From assembly GCA_963761425.1 (NCBI GenBank), contig CAVXGQ010000003.1, forward strand, positions 62,001 through 126,000: a DNA stretch of 64,000 nt. The letters are read 5' to 3'. The DNA is from Bog-793 sp963761425. Its GTDB lineage: Bacteria > Actinomycetota > Acidimicrobiia > Acidimicrobiales > Bog-793. Every line of letters starts with the position of its first letter. Positions within the stretch are counted from its first letter, which is position 1. The translations under genes and the position numbers were made by a program. Below the pieces are notes generated by a model. The model was not told where the DNA came from, ran no database searches, and saw only the letters and a list, made by a program, of their open reading frames with translations. This document shows, piece by piece, positions 1 through 9,272 of the stretch.

Positions 1-1
1 C

Positions 2-262
2 AAGGTGGACTCGAAGTTCAGCCTCGTGACCTTGGCCGCCAAGCGCGCTCGCCAGATCAACTCCTATTTCAACCAGCTCGGCGAGGGTCTCGGGGCGATC
101 GTCCCGCCGCAGGTCAGCTCGGTGGCCCGTAAGCCGCTGTCGATCGCCCTCGAGGAGATCGCGGCGTCCAAGGTGCGCGCCGGCGAGCCGGCGGAACCGG
201 AGGCCGCCGAGACGGTCGACCAGGACGGCGATCCCGCCGGCGATCCCCCGGCCAGTTCGTAG
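2..262 (+). CDS. rpoZ: DNA-directed RNA polymerase omega subunit, 3' part
   Basis: C-terminal part of the small omega subunit, which helps assemble and stabilise RNA polymerase. The reading frame is open from the first base. The stretch LVTLAAKRARQIN is the family hallmark and normally lies about 15-20 residues after the start, so the true start is upstream of the window; the GTG at base 5 is internal. The tail after about residue 55 is acidic and Pro/Ala-rich, as is common in high-GC actinobacteria. The next gene is coaBC, an order typical of actinobacteria. Identity is secure; only the 5' end is missing. Confidence 0.85.
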   Translation, partial: KVDSKFSLVTLAAKRARQINSYFNQLGEGLGAIVPPQVSSVARKPLSIALEEIAASKVRAGEPAEPEAAETVDQDGDPAGDPPASS

Positions 263-297
263 CGCCCGGGCCGGGTGGTCGTCGGAAAGGCGCCGCG

Positions 298-1541
298 ATG
301 AGCTCGAGCTCCGATGAGATGCGCCGAACGGCTGAGGGCCGGGCCGCGCTCGAGGGCTCGGTCGTCGTTCTCGGGGTCACCGCGGGCATCGCCGCTTACA
401 AGGCGGTCGAGATCTGCCGGCAGCTGGTCGACGCCGGCGCCCACGTCACTCCGGTGCTCACCGCCTCGGCGACCCGCTTTGTCGGAACGGCCACCTTCTC
501 GGCGCTGGCCTCCGAACCGGCGCGCACGGAACTTTTCGACCCGCACGACCCGATCCCTCACACGCACCTCGCCCAGGACGCCGACCTGGTCCTCGTGGCC
601 CCGGCGACGGCGAACTTCCTCGCCGAGTACGCGGCCGGCCTCGCGCACGACCTGCTCGGCGCCACCTTGCTCGCCACGACGGCGCCGGTCGTCGTCTGCC
701 CGGCGATGCACGCCGAGATGTGGAGGCATCCCTCGGTCCAAGAGAACCTCGCCACCCTCACCGGGCGCGGCGTTCTCGTCGTCCCCCCGAGTCGGGCCGG
801 CTGGCCGGCGGGGACGAAGGCCCGGGCCGTCTGGCCGAACCCTCTGACATCGTCGCGGTGGTGACCGGGCTGCTCTCGACCCGTGGCGAGCTGGCGGGGG
901 TGAAGGTGCTCGTCACCGCGGGCGGCACCCGGGAACCGATCGACCCGGTCCGCTACCTCGGCAACCGCTCGTCGGGACGCCAGGGTCACGCCATCGCCGA
1001 GGAGGCCCGCCGGCGGGGGGCCACGGTGACCCTCGTCTCGGCGTCCCCGCTCCCCGCTCCCCGGGGCGTCGAGTTCGTGCCGGTCGAGACGGCGGGGGAG
1101 CTCGCCGGGGCGGTCCTCGCGCGTGCCACCCAAGCCGACGTCGTCGTGATGGCCGCCGCCGTGGCGGACTTCCGCCCGAAGGCGGCGTCGCCGACCAAGC
1201 TGAGAAAGCGTGACGGACCACCGAACATCGCTCTCGAACCGACCGAGGACGTCCTCGCCGAGCTCGGTTCCCGTCACCGGCCCGGACAGGTCCTGGTCGG
1301 TTTCGCCGCCGAAACCGGTGACGCCGTCGCCCGCGGGTCGGCGAAACTCGCCGAGAAAGGCGTCGATCTCATGGTCGTGAACGACGTGAGTGTCCCGGGA
1401 GTGGGCTTCGGGTATGAGACGAACGCGGTCACCATCCTCGACGACGCGGGCGGCCAGGTGGACGTTCCCCTCGGGCCCAAGCCTACGATTGCCGCGGCGG
1501 TGCTCGACGCGGTCGTCCGTCGGCGTGCCGGCAGCTCGTGA
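298..1541 (+). pseudogene. coaBC: bifunctional phosphopantothenoylcysteine decarboxylase/phosphopantothenate-cysteine ligase CoaBC (frameshifted as sequenced)
   Basis: Two consecutive steps of coenzyme A synthesis. The CoaC flavoprotein half is read in one frame (298 to about 788): GVTAGIAAYKAVE near residue 25, the flavin-binding APATANF motif near 100 and the CPAMH loop near 138. The CoaB half continues in another frame to 1541, with VLVTAGGTREPIDPVR, NRSSG and the ADVVVMAAAVADF segment. The switch falls in a run of six C at 783-788; a seventh C gives the family sequence VVPPESGRLA without a break and a protein of about 414 residues, the usual length. Left as given, frame one runs on to a stop at 864. 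CoaBC is essential in most bacteria, so a homopolymer base-call error is the likeliest cause. Confidence 0.85.
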
Positions 1542-1576
1542 CGCGCCCCAAAACCACCGACCCGCAAGGAGTCGCC

Positions 1577-2777
1577 TTGTCGAGCTACACGTTCACCTCG
1601 GAATCGGTCACCGAGGGTCATCCCGACAAGATGGCCGATCAGATCTCCGACGCGGTCCTCGACGCCATCCTCGCCGAGGACCCGATGGGCCGGGTCGCCT
1701 GCGAGACGCTGCTCACCACCGGCCTGGTCTTCGTGGTCGGCGAGATCTCGACCTCGAGCTACGTCGACATCCCCCGGATCGCCCGCGACACCGTCTGTGA
1801 GACCGGCTACGACCGGGAGGAGTACGGCTTCGACGGCAACACCTGCGGCGTCATCGTGTCGATCGGAGAGCAGTCCCCCGACATCGACGCCGGCGTCTCC
1901 CGCTCGAGCGAGATCCGCGCCGGCGAGTCCGACGAGCTCTCGATCCAAGGCGCGGGCGACCAGGGAATGATGTTCGGCTTCGCCTGCGACGAGACACCCG
2001 ATCTCATGCCGGTCCCGATCTGGTTCGCGCACCTGCTGGCGCGTCGGCTTGCCGAGGTGCGCCGGGCGAACGTGCTCCCCTACCTGCGCCCTGACGGCAA
2101 GACCCAGGTCAGCATCCGCTACGAGGACCACCGTCCCGTCGCCCTCGAGACGGTGCTGGTCTCGAGCCAGCACCAGCCGGGCATCGACCCGGAGACGTTG
2201 CTCATCCCGGATCTCGAGGAACACGTCGTCCGGCCGTTGCTCCCCCTGCTGCCACCGGAGATCAGCTCGGAGCGCCACCGGCTCCTGTGCAATCCGACGG
2301 GGGTGTTCGAGCTCGGCGGTCCCCGTGCCGACACCGGCCTGACCGGGCGCAAGATCATCGTCGACACCTACGGAGGCATGGCCCGCCACGGCGGCGGCGC
2401 GTTCTCCGGCAAGGACCCCTCCAAGGTCGACCGCTCTGGCTTCCTACGCGGCCCGCTGGGTCGCGAAGACACGTCGTGGCCTCCGGGGCGGCGCGGCGAT
2501 GCGAGATCCAGGTCGCCTACGCGATCGGCGTCGCCCACCCGGTCTCGGTCATGGTCGAGACCTTCGGCACCGAGGTGGTCGACCCGGAGCGCATCAACCA
2601 GGCCGTCTTGGAGCTGTTCGACCTGCGACCGGCGGCGATCATCCGCGACCTCGACCTGCGTCGGCCGATCTACCGGAACACCGCCGCCTACGGTCACTTC
2701 GGGCGTTCGGAGAAGGATTTCACCTGGGAGGCGACTCCGACCGCGTCGACGACCTGCGCCGCGCCCTCGACCTGTAG
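1577..2777 (+). pseudogene. metK: S-adenosylmethionine synthetase MetK (three small indels as sequenced)
   Basis: Makes S-adenosylmethionine from methionine and ATP. The N-terminal signature FTSESVTEGHPDK, the GAGDQGMMFG hexapeptide region and GGGAFSGKDPSKVDRS are clear. The TTG at 1577 is chosen because it gives the family N-terminus SSYTFTSE and has CAAGGAG 6 bases upstream; a GTG at 1538 would add 13 odd residues. After KVDRS the frame breaks: one extra base near 2438, one near 2469-2471 and two near 2734-2738. Removing these four bases restores ASYAARWVAK, then VASGAARRCEIQVAYAIG, then the C-terminal DRVDDLRRALDL ending at 2777, and gives 398 residues, the normal length. This is an essential gene, so consensus error is much more likely than decay. 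Confidence 0.85.
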
Positions 2778-2784
2778 CGACCCG

Positions 2785-4608
2785 GTGACGACCGGGGTGG
2801 GGCCGGCTACCCTTCGGATCGTCGCGGTCCTCCCGGACGTCACCGGGGTCGACCGGAGCTTTCGCTACGCGGTGCCGGCCGGGATCTCGGCGGGGGTCGA
2901 GCTGGGCTCGGTGGTGCGCGTGCCGCTACACGGCCGGCGAGTGCGCGGCTGGGTCGTCGACGCGTCGCCCGAGCCCCCCGGCCCCGAGTTGCGGGAGGTG
3001 ATCGAGGTCGTGTCGCGGGGCCCGGCGCCCGAGATCGTTGGGCTCGCCCGCTTCGGCGCGTGGCGCTACGCCGGTCGGCTGCGGCCGTTCCTCCTCGCCG
3101 GAACCCCACCGCGCCTGGTGCGCTCCCTCCCGCCCTCCCGCCCGGCGCCGGCGCTTACGCCCCCCCCGGGGTCGTCGGAGGTCGCCGAGGCGACCCGACG
3201 GGCCCTTTCCCCGGGGTCGTCGGTGCTGCGGCTCCCACCGGCCGCCCCCCGCCTCGACGTGGTGGTGGCGGCGCTCGGCGTGGTCGGCCGAGGAGACGCC
3301 CTCGTCCTGGTGCCGGCCCGGCGTGACGCCGAGGTGCTCGCCGAACGACTGGCCCGGCTCGGTCAGGCGGTGGCGCTGCAACCCGAGGCCTGGGCGGAGG
3401 CGGCCGCCGGGCGCTGCACCGTCATCGGCTCGCGGGCCTCCGCCTTCGCGCCGGTCGGCCGTCTCGGTCTCGTCGTGGTGCTCGACGCCCACTCGGAGAC
3501 CTACGTCGAGGAGCGGGCCCCGACGTGGAATGCGACCATCGTCGCCGCCGAACGGGCCCGGCGCGCCGGCGTGCCCTGCCTTTTCGTGAGCCCGTGCCCG
3601 ACGCTCGACCACCTCGCCTCGTCCCGGCTGGTCACGTTGGATCCGGCCGCCGAGCGGGCCGGGTGGGCCACCCTGGAGGTGATCGACCGACGGGGCGACG
3701 ATCCTCGGTCCGGCCTTTTCAGCGCGCGCTTCGTCGAGATCGCCCGGGTGGCGAGGCGCGAGCGCCCCGAGCTCCCCGTGGTCTGCGTGCTCAACCGGAC
3801 GGGAAGGGCGCGGCTTCTCGCTTGCAGCGCGTGCCGGGCGATCGCCCGCTGTGAGCGCTGCGGCGGTGCGCTCACCGAACACCTCGGGGCCGACCAGACG
3901 CTGGGCTGCCCGGTCTGTGGGATGACGCGGCCGGTGGTCTGCGCGGCGTGCCATTCGACCCGCCTCAAAAGATTGCGGATCGGCACGGCGCGGGCCGCCG
4001 AGGAAATCGCCGCCCTGGTCGGCGAACCGGTCGACGAGGTCTCCTCCACGGCGGTCTCACGCCGACCCGGCCCCGCGGCCGGCGTCCTGGTCGGCACCGA
4101 GGCCGTCCTCCACCGGGTGCGCGCCGCCTCGACGGTCGTGTTCTTGGACTTCGACCAGGAACTCGTCGCCCCTCGCTTTCGGGCCGGGGAGGAGGCGCTC
4201 GCCCTCCTGGCCCTGGCGAGCCGGCTGGTCGGCGGCCGGGGCGACGGACGCACCCGGGCGGCCGGGCGCCCGCCGGGACGGGTCGTCGTCCAGACCCGGA
4301 TCCCGGACCACGAGGTGACCCAGGCCGCCATGCGGGGAGACCCGGGCCTTCTGGTGGCGGTGGAAGCGCCCCGTCGGGAGGCCCTCGGTCTGCCGCCGGC
4401 GCGCGCCCTCGCCGTTTTGTCGGGGGAGGGCGCCGCGGGGTGCGCGCAGCGCCTCGCGAGCTCGCCGGCGGGACTCGAGGTCGCCCCGCTCGGCCCGGAC
4501 CGCTCCGTTGTCCGGGCCGCCAACTCGCAGGTGCTGGCCGACGAGCTCGCCGCCAACGGCCTGCCGGAGGAGGGGGTGCGGGTCGAGGTGGACCCGATCC
4601 GCCTGTGA
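2785..4608 (+). CDS. priA: primosomal protein N' (PriA), actinobacterial type without ATPase motifs
   Basis: PriA recognises stalled replication forks and starts primosome assembly. An N-terminal DNA-binding domain (about residues 12-110, starting RIVAVLPDVTGVDRSFRYAVP) is followed by a helicase-like core and a zinc-binding insertion near residues 345-395 with four CxxC pairs (CSAC, CERC, CPVC, CAAC). The Walker A region reads RLPPAAPRLDVVV instead of GSGKT, and the DEEH box reads VLDAHSE, so ATP hydrolysis is unlikely. Actinobacterial PriA homologues commonly lack these motifs and may act as loading platforms. The GTG at 2785 is 8 bases after the metK stop; 607 residues is slightly short for the family. 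The upstream open frame is out-of-frame metK sequence. Confidence 0.88.
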   Translation: MTTGVGPATLRIVAVLPDVTGVDRSFRYAVPAGISAGVELGSVVRVPLHGRRVRGWVVDASPEPPGPELREVIEVVSRGPAPEIVGLARFGAWRYAGRLRPFLLAGTPPRLVRSLPPSRPAPALTPPPGSSEVAEATRRALSPGSSVLRLPPAAPRLDVVVAALGVVGRGDALVLVPARRDAEVLAERLARLGQAVALQPEAWAEAAAGRCTVIGSRASAFAPVGRLGLVVVLDAHSETYVEERAPTWNATIVAAERARRAGVPCLFVSPCPTLDHLASSRLVTLDPAAERAGWATLEVIDRRGDDPRSGLFSARFVEIARVARRERPELPVVCVLNRTGRARLLACSACRAIARCERCGGALTEHLGADQTLGCPVCGMTRPVVCAACHSTRLKRLRIGTARAAEEIAALVGEPVDEVSSTAVSRRPGPAAGVLVGTEAVLHRVRAASTVVFLDFDQELVAPRFRAGEEALALLALASRLVGGRGDGRTRAAGRPPGRVVVQTRIPDHEVTQAAMRGDPGLLVAVEAPRREALGLPPARALAVLSGEGAAGCAQRLASSPAGLEVAPLGPDRSVVRAANSQVLADELAANGLPEEGVRVEVDPIRL

Positions 4609-4688
4609 GCCACGCCTTGGGGCGAGGCCAAACGACCAGGTCCGGGAGCCATCTGCAGCGAACCGCCGTCGGTGGTGTTCTTACCGGT

Positions 4689-5306
4689 GTGGGGGAGGCG
4701 ATCACCGCTAGGGATGAGGAGATCTGCCGTCGGCTCGTCGAGGACCTCGATGGCGGTTTCGTCGACCTCGTCGGGGCCTACGGGCCAGTCGTGCTCAGCG
4801 TTGCGGCCCGGGCCACCGGGGCGCCCGAAGACGCCGAAGATCTGGCGGCGGAGGCCTTCTTGCGGGCTTACCGGGCGCTGCGCGGCTACGGGGCTGATCG
4901 GATCCGGAAGCTGCAGGTGCGTCCGTGGCTGGTCACGATCGTCCTCAATGCGGCGCGCAATCTCCGCCGGGACGCCGCGCGACGGCCGAGAACCGAAACG
5001 TGCCTCGGCGACCAGGAGCCGGTGGCTCCGACCCGCGATCTGTCGGAGCACGCCGAGGCCACCGAGGCGGTCCGCGAGCTGGCGGCGCGACTGTCGGCGT
5101 TGCCGGCCAAACAGCGCATCGCGGTGGTCCTGCGACACGTCGTCGAACTGCCGGCGTCGGAGATCGCGGCGGTGCTCGGCTGTCCGGAGGCCACGGTGAG
5201 ATCCCACGTGGCGCGGGGACTGGCGGCGTTGCGCGCCGCCTACCGCGCCGATGGCTCGGCGGCGGTCCCGGTCGCCGGCCAGCTCAGGAAAGGGAGGTCC
5301 GAGTGA
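4689..5306 (+). CDS. RNA polymerase sigma factor, ECF/sigma-70 family
   Basis: An ECF-type sigma factor of 205 residues. Region 2 is seen at about residues 18-65 (FVDLVGAYGPVV and EDAEDLAAEAFLRAYRAL) and region 4 at about 135-185 (LPAKQRIAVVLRHVVELP, then the helix-turn-helix EIAAVLGCPEATVRSHVARG). There is no anti-sigma gene beside it. Its stop codon overlaps the start of the next gene, a methylated-DNA repair protein (GTGA at 5303-5306), so the two are translationally coupled and probably act in the same response, plausibly to alkylation damage (inference). The GTG at 4689 was chosen as the nearest start before region 2; the upstream open frame overlaps priA and is not coding. Confidence 0.8.
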   Translation: MGEAITARDEEICRRLVEDLDGGFVDLVGAYGPVVLSVAARATGAPEDAEDLAAEAFLRAYRALRGYGADRIRKLQVRPWLVTIVLNAARNLRRDAARRPRTETCLGDQEPVAPTRDLSEHAEATEAVRELAARLSALPAKQRIAVVLRHVVELPASEIAAVLGCPEATVRSHVARGLAALRAAYRADGSAAVPVAGQLRKGRSE

Positions 5307-6076
5307 CGGGTCTGATACTCGAGTCGTCGATCGAGGAGGGGCTGCGGGCCCTAGGAGTCCGCCCGGCGCGGGGTTTCGTCGACCGGGTGGTCGCACGGTA
5401 CTCGGCCGTCGCCGGCCCGGTCGGCGAGCTCTACGTCGCCTGGATGTCCCAGGGCATCTCCTCGGTCGCCCTGGCGTCGTCCGGAGGCGAAGAGGAGTTC
5501 AAGGCCCGCTTCCGGGAACGCTTCGGCCGCCCGATCGTGCCGGCCGCCCGCCCTCTGGCCGGCCTCGCGGCCGCGGCCCGCACCGGATCAGGCCGCGGCC
5601 TGGCGTTCGACCTCACCGGCTTGACGGAGTTCGAGGCGCGGGTGCTGCGGGCGACGCGACTCATCCCGGTCGGCGAGGTACGCCCCTACGCCTGGGTGGC
5701 GAACGAGATTGGCCGGCCCGGGGCGGTCCGGGCGGTGGGATCGGCGCTCGGGCGCAATCCGGTGCCGGTCCTCATCCCCTGCCACCGGGTCACCCGCTCG
5801 GACGGGACGATCGGCGACTACGGGGGCGGCCCGGCAATGAAAGAGGCGCTGTTGCGGGCCGAGCGGGTCAACCTCGACGAGATCGCCCAGCTCGCCGCGG
5901 AGGGCATCCGCTACGTGGGCTCGACGACGACGAAGATCGTCTGTCTGCCGACCTGCCAACAGGCGCGCCGGATCGCGCCGCACCGCCGTCGGGGATTCCG
6001 CACCCTCGGCGAAGCTGGCTTGGCGGGCTACCGGGCCTGTGGTCGCTGCCGACCGGGTCGGGGCGGTTCGGCGTGA
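5303..6076 (+). CDS. methylated-DNA-[protein]-cysteine methyltransferase fused to a C-terminal Ada-type zinc-binding domain
   Basis: A DNA-repair protein of 257 residues that should take alkyl groups from O6-alkylguanine onto its own cysteine. After about 30 residues comes a ribonuclease-H-like MGMT N-domain, then the DNA-binding/active-site domain (about 105-190) with the arginine-finger region GRPGAVRAVGSAL and the acceptor cysteine in VLIPCHRVTRSDG. The C-terminal 55 residues resemble the zinc-binding module normally found at the N-terminus of E. coli Ada: YVGSTTTKIVCLPTC and GYRACGRCRP, giving four zinc-ligand cysteines. No AraC-type HTH is present. The domain order is therefore reversed relative to Ada. 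The start overlaps the ECF sigma stop, with GGGAGG just upstream. Repair function is confident; the C-terminal domain could sense phosphotriester methylation (inference). Confidence 0.82.
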   Translation: MTGLILESSIEEGLRALGVRPARGFVDRVVARYSAVAGPVGELYVAWMSQGISSVALASSGGEEEFKARFRERFGRPIVPAARPLAGLAAAARTGSGRGLAFDLTGLTEFEARVLRATRLIPVGEVRPYAWVANEIGRPGAVRAVGSALGRNPVPVLIPCHRVTRSDGTIGDYGGGPAMKEALLRAERVNLDEIAQLAAEGIRYVGSTTTKIVCLPTCQQARRIAPHRRRGFRTLGEAGLAGYRACGRCRPGRGGSA

Positions 6077-6271
6077 CCAAGACGCCCTGCCGGGCCCCTC
6101 GAGGGCGGACGTGACGCCCTCGGGACGGTCGGCGGCGGCAGTGAACTGCTAACCTGCCTGCGTCGGCATTCGTCGACACCGGCTTGCGCGTGCGCAGTGC
6201 CGGTCCTGTTCTAGGTCCGCGAGGGCGACCTCGGCGGCTGGGGCACGAGATTCACGAGGGTTTGTACGTCC

Positions 6272-6529
6272 ATGCTCGATAAGACGGCGACGATCGCCGC
6301 ATACCGGCTGCACGAGACCGACACAGGCTCGCCCGAGGTCCAGGTCGCGATGCTCTCCGAGCGGATCAACGGTCTCACGGAGCACCTCAAGCAGCACCCC
6401 GGCGACCACCACACCCGGCGCGGTCTGCTGAAGCTCAACGGGCAGCGGCGTCGCCTGCTCGATTACCTGCGGGCGAACGACGTCGAGCGCTACCGCGACC
6501 TCATCGCGCGCCTCGGCCTGCGCCGCTGA
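6272..6529 (+). CDS. rpsO: 30S ribosomal protein S15
   Basis: Small-subunit protein that binds 16S rRNA early in 30S assembly. The 85 residues carry the family features: TGSPEVQVAMLSERINGLTEHL, then HHTRRGLLKLNGQRRRLLDYL, ending in a basic tail. This is a few residues shorter than the usual 88-89. It lies 233 bases upstream of pnp, the near-universal rpsO-pnp arrangement. In E. coli and others the intervening leader is processed by RNases; here it contains a GC-rich hairpin-like stretch near 6551-6576 that may partly terminate rpsO transcription (weak). Confidence 0.95.
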   Translation: MLDKTATIAAYRLHETDTGSPEVQVAMLSERINGLTEHLKQHPGDHHTRRGLLKLNGQRRRLLDYLRANDVERYRDLIARLGLRR

Positions 6530-6762
6530 CGGCGGGAGTCACCGCCCCCGGGTGGGTGCCCGGCGGGGAGAGAGCCGGAAGGCGAGGAGCGCCGTTCGGT
6601 TAAAAAGAGGCGTTTGGCGGTCCCGTCGCCCGGGATGCGCCGGCGCCGCAGACAGTTAGCAGCGCCCGCAGGCGCCAGCTGCCAGTCGCCGGGTCCTCGG
6701 CCCGATCGAGTGCTCGACGACTGGGAACTGGCCCCCGGGTGCTCCAGCAACCAAGGAGTGTC

Positions 6763-9201
6763 ATGGCTGAGGCCATCACCGTTTCGGGCCCGATCACCGG
6801 GACCAGTCGCACCCTGTCGTTCGAGACAGGCAAACTCGCCGGGCAGGCCGACGGGGCCGTCGTTGCCCGCATCGGCGACACCATGGTGCTCGTTACTGCG
6901 ACCGCCGCCCCCAAGATCCGTGAGGGGCAGGACTTCTTCCCGCTCACCGTCGACATCGAAGAGCGGATGTACGCGGCCGGCAAGATCCCCGGCTCCTTCT
7001 TCCGAAGAGAGGGCCGGGCAAGCGACCTGGCGATCCTCACCGCGCGCCTGATCGACCGTCCCCTGCGGCCCTCGTTTCCGGAGGGCTTCCGCAATGAGGT
7101 CCACGTCGTCGGCACCATCCTCGGAGCCGATCAGGAGAACCCGCACGACGTCGTGGCGATCAACGGCGCCTCGGCGGCCCTCATGATCTCGGGGATCCCC
7201 TTCGACGGGCCGATCGGCGCGGTGCGCATCGCCTATTCCACGACCGGGGAGTGGTTGCCGCACTCCACCTATCAGGAGGGCGACGCCTCGACCTTCGAGC
7301 TGGTCGTGGCGGGCCGCGCCCTCGGAGAGGCGCCCGACGCCGAGGTGGCGATCATGATGGTCGAGGCCGGCGGCACCGAGAAGGCCTTCGAATACTTCGA
7401 GGACGGGGCCCCGCCGGTGACCGAAACCGTCATCGCCGAGGGACTCGAGGCCTCCAAGGTCTGGATCCGCGAGTCGATCGAGCTCCAGCGGGCCCTGGTC
7501 CGGGCGGCCGGGGTGAAGCCGACCATCCCCTACGAGGTCTTCGTCGACTACGGCGAGGACGTGCTGGCCCGGGTGGTCGCCGTGGGCGGCGAGAAGATCG
7601 CCGAGGCGAACGCCATCGCGACCAAGACCGAGCGCGCCGAGGCCCTTGCCGCGGTCGCCGACGAGATCGCTTCCACCCTCGCCGGTGAGTTCGAGGGACG
7701 AGAGCGCGAGATCCACGCCGCGATCCGGTCACACACCAAGACGCTCGTGCGTCGGCGCATCGTCGAGGAGGGCGTCCGGATCGACGGGCGGGGTCCGACC
7801 GATATCCGTCCGCTCTCGGCGGAGGTCGGCCTGATCCCGACCGTACACGGCTCGGGTCTTTTCCAACGCGGCGACACCCAGGTTCTCAACGTCGCGACGC
7901 TCGGCATGCCGCGGATGAACCAGCTGCTCGACACCATCAGCGTCGACGAGACCAAGCGCTACATGCACCACTACAACTTCCCGCCGTTTTCGACCGGCGA
8001 GACCGGCATGATGCGCGGCCCGAAGCGGCGCGAGATCGGGCACGGCCTGCTGGCTGAGCGGGCCCTCCTCCCGGTGATCCCGAAAGAGTCGGAGTTCCCC
8101 TACACGCTCCGGCTCGTCTCGGACGTCCTCTCCTCCAACGGGTCGACGTCGATGGCGTCGGTGTGCGGTTCAACGCTCTCGCTGATGGACGCCGGGGTTC
8201 CCATCAAGGCGCCGGTCGCCGGGATCGCCATGGGCCTGGTCTACGCCGAGGGCCGGTACACGACGCTCACCGACATCCTGGGAGCGGAGGACGCCTTCGG
8301 CGACATGGACTTCAAGGTCGCGGGGACCCGCGACGTGGTGACGGCTCTCCAGCTCGACACCAAGATCGACGGATTGCCGGCCGAGGTGCTCGCCGAGGCG
8401 CTCCGTCAGGCCCGCGACGCTCGTCTCAAGGTCCTTGACGTGATGGAGAAGGCGATCGCCCACCCGGCCGCGACGGTCAAGCCGCACGCGCCGAAGATCG
8501 TCACCTTCGAAATCCCCATGGACAAGATAGGCGAGGTCATCGGCCCGAAGGGCAAGGTGATCAATGCTCTGCAGCAGGAGACGGGCGCCGACATCGCGGT
8601 CGACGACGACGGTTCGATCGGCCGGGTGACGATCGGCGCCAAGAGTTCCGTGGCCGTCGACGAGGCGAGGCGCCGCATCGGGCTCATCCTCGATCCGCCT
8701 TTGGCCGAGGTCGGCACCAAGTACTCCGGCAAGGTGGTGAACATCACCAAGTTCGGAGCGTTCGTCAACATCCTGCCGGGACGCGACGGTCTGCTCCACA
8801 TCTCGCGACTAGGCGGTGGCCGTCGGGTGGAACGGGTGGAGGACGTCCTCGAACTCGGCCAGTCGGTCGAAGTCATCGTGCAGGACATCGACCCGCAGGG
8901 GAAGATCTCGCTCGCCCTGGTCGGTGAGGACGGCGAGCCGGTCGGAGGGCACGAGCCCGCTAGGGAGCTGTCGGACGACACGGCGCGCCCTGCCCGGCGA
9001 GGGCGGACCGAGGACAGAGGCGCACGTTCGGCACCGGCTTCTGCCGAACCGGCCGATCGCGTCAGGCGCGTCTCGTTTGAGGAGGAATTCGCGGCCGAGA
9101 TCGAGAACGACTTCGGTGAACTCGGACCCGCTGTCACGTCCGCCCCGAGCGAACGGAGGCCCGACCGCGGGCCTCGCCGACGCGGCGGTCCGCGACGCTG
9201 A
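6763..9201 (+). CDS. pnp: polyribonucleotide nucleotidyltransferase (PNPase)
   Basis: Phosphorolytic 3'-5' exoribonuclease of mRNA turnover, a homotrimer also found in the degradosome. The 812 residues show two RNase PH domains (the second with IDGRGPTDIRPLSAEVG and FPPFSTGETG), a KH domain near residue 583 (IGEVIGPKGKVINALQ) and an S1 domain near residue 653 (YSGKVVNITKFGAFVNILPG). The last 85 or so residues are charged and low-complexity, ending in an Arg/Gly/Pro tail. ATG at 6763 is chosen over the upstream TTG (6739) because AAGGAG sits just before it and MAEAITVSGPI fits the family. The M16 peptidase gene follows almost immediately, as usual in actinobacteria. Confidence 0.96.
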   Translation: MAEAITVSGPITGTSRTLSFETGKLAGQADGAVVARIGDTMVLVTATAAPKIREGQDFFPLTVDIEERMYAAGKIPGSFFRREGRASDLAILTARLIDRPLRPSFPEGFRNEVHVVGTILGADQENPHDVVAINGASAALMISGIPFDGPIGAVRIAYSTTGEWLPHSTYQEGDASTFELVVAGRALGEAPDAEVAIMMVEAGGTEKAFEYFEDGAPPVTETVIAEGLEASKVWIRESIELQRALVRAAGVKPTIPYEVFVDYGEDVLARVVAVGGEKIAEANAIATKTERAEALAAVADEIASTLAGEFEGREREIHAAIRSHTKTLVRRRIVEEGVRIDGRGPTDIRPLSAEVGLIPTVHGSGLFQRGDTQVLNVATLGMPRMNQLLDTISVDETKRYMHHYNFPPFSTGETGMMRGPKRREIGHGLLAERALLPVIPKESEFPYTLRLVSDVLSSNGSTSMASVCGSTLSLMDAGVPIKAPVAGIAMGLVYAEGRYTTLTDILGAEDAFGDMDFKVAGTRDVVTALQLDTKIDGLPAEVLAEALRQARDARLKVLDVMEKAIAHPAATVKPHAPKIVTFEIPMDKIGEVIGPKGKVINALQQETGADIAVDDDGSIGRVTIGAKSSVAVDEARRRIGLILDPPLAEVGTKYSGKVVNITKFGAFVNILPGRDGLLHISRLGGGRRVERVEDVLELGQSVEVIVQDIDPQGKISLALVGEDGEPVGGHEPARELSDDTARPARRGRTEDRGARSAPASAEPADRVRRVSFEEEFAAEIENDFGELGPAVTSAPSERRPDRGPRRRGGPRR

Positions 9202-9272
9202 TCACCCCCACCAGCCAGTCGTCGGCCGCCGACGATTCGGCGACCACCACCATCTCGACGCTCGACTGCGGA

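Noticed and set aside
3501..5396. 631-codon open frame on the minus strand across priA and the sigma gene
   Set aside because: It is antisense to well-supported genes, low in complexity (Arg/Pro/Ser-rich) and matches no family; such long shadow frames are expected at this GC content.
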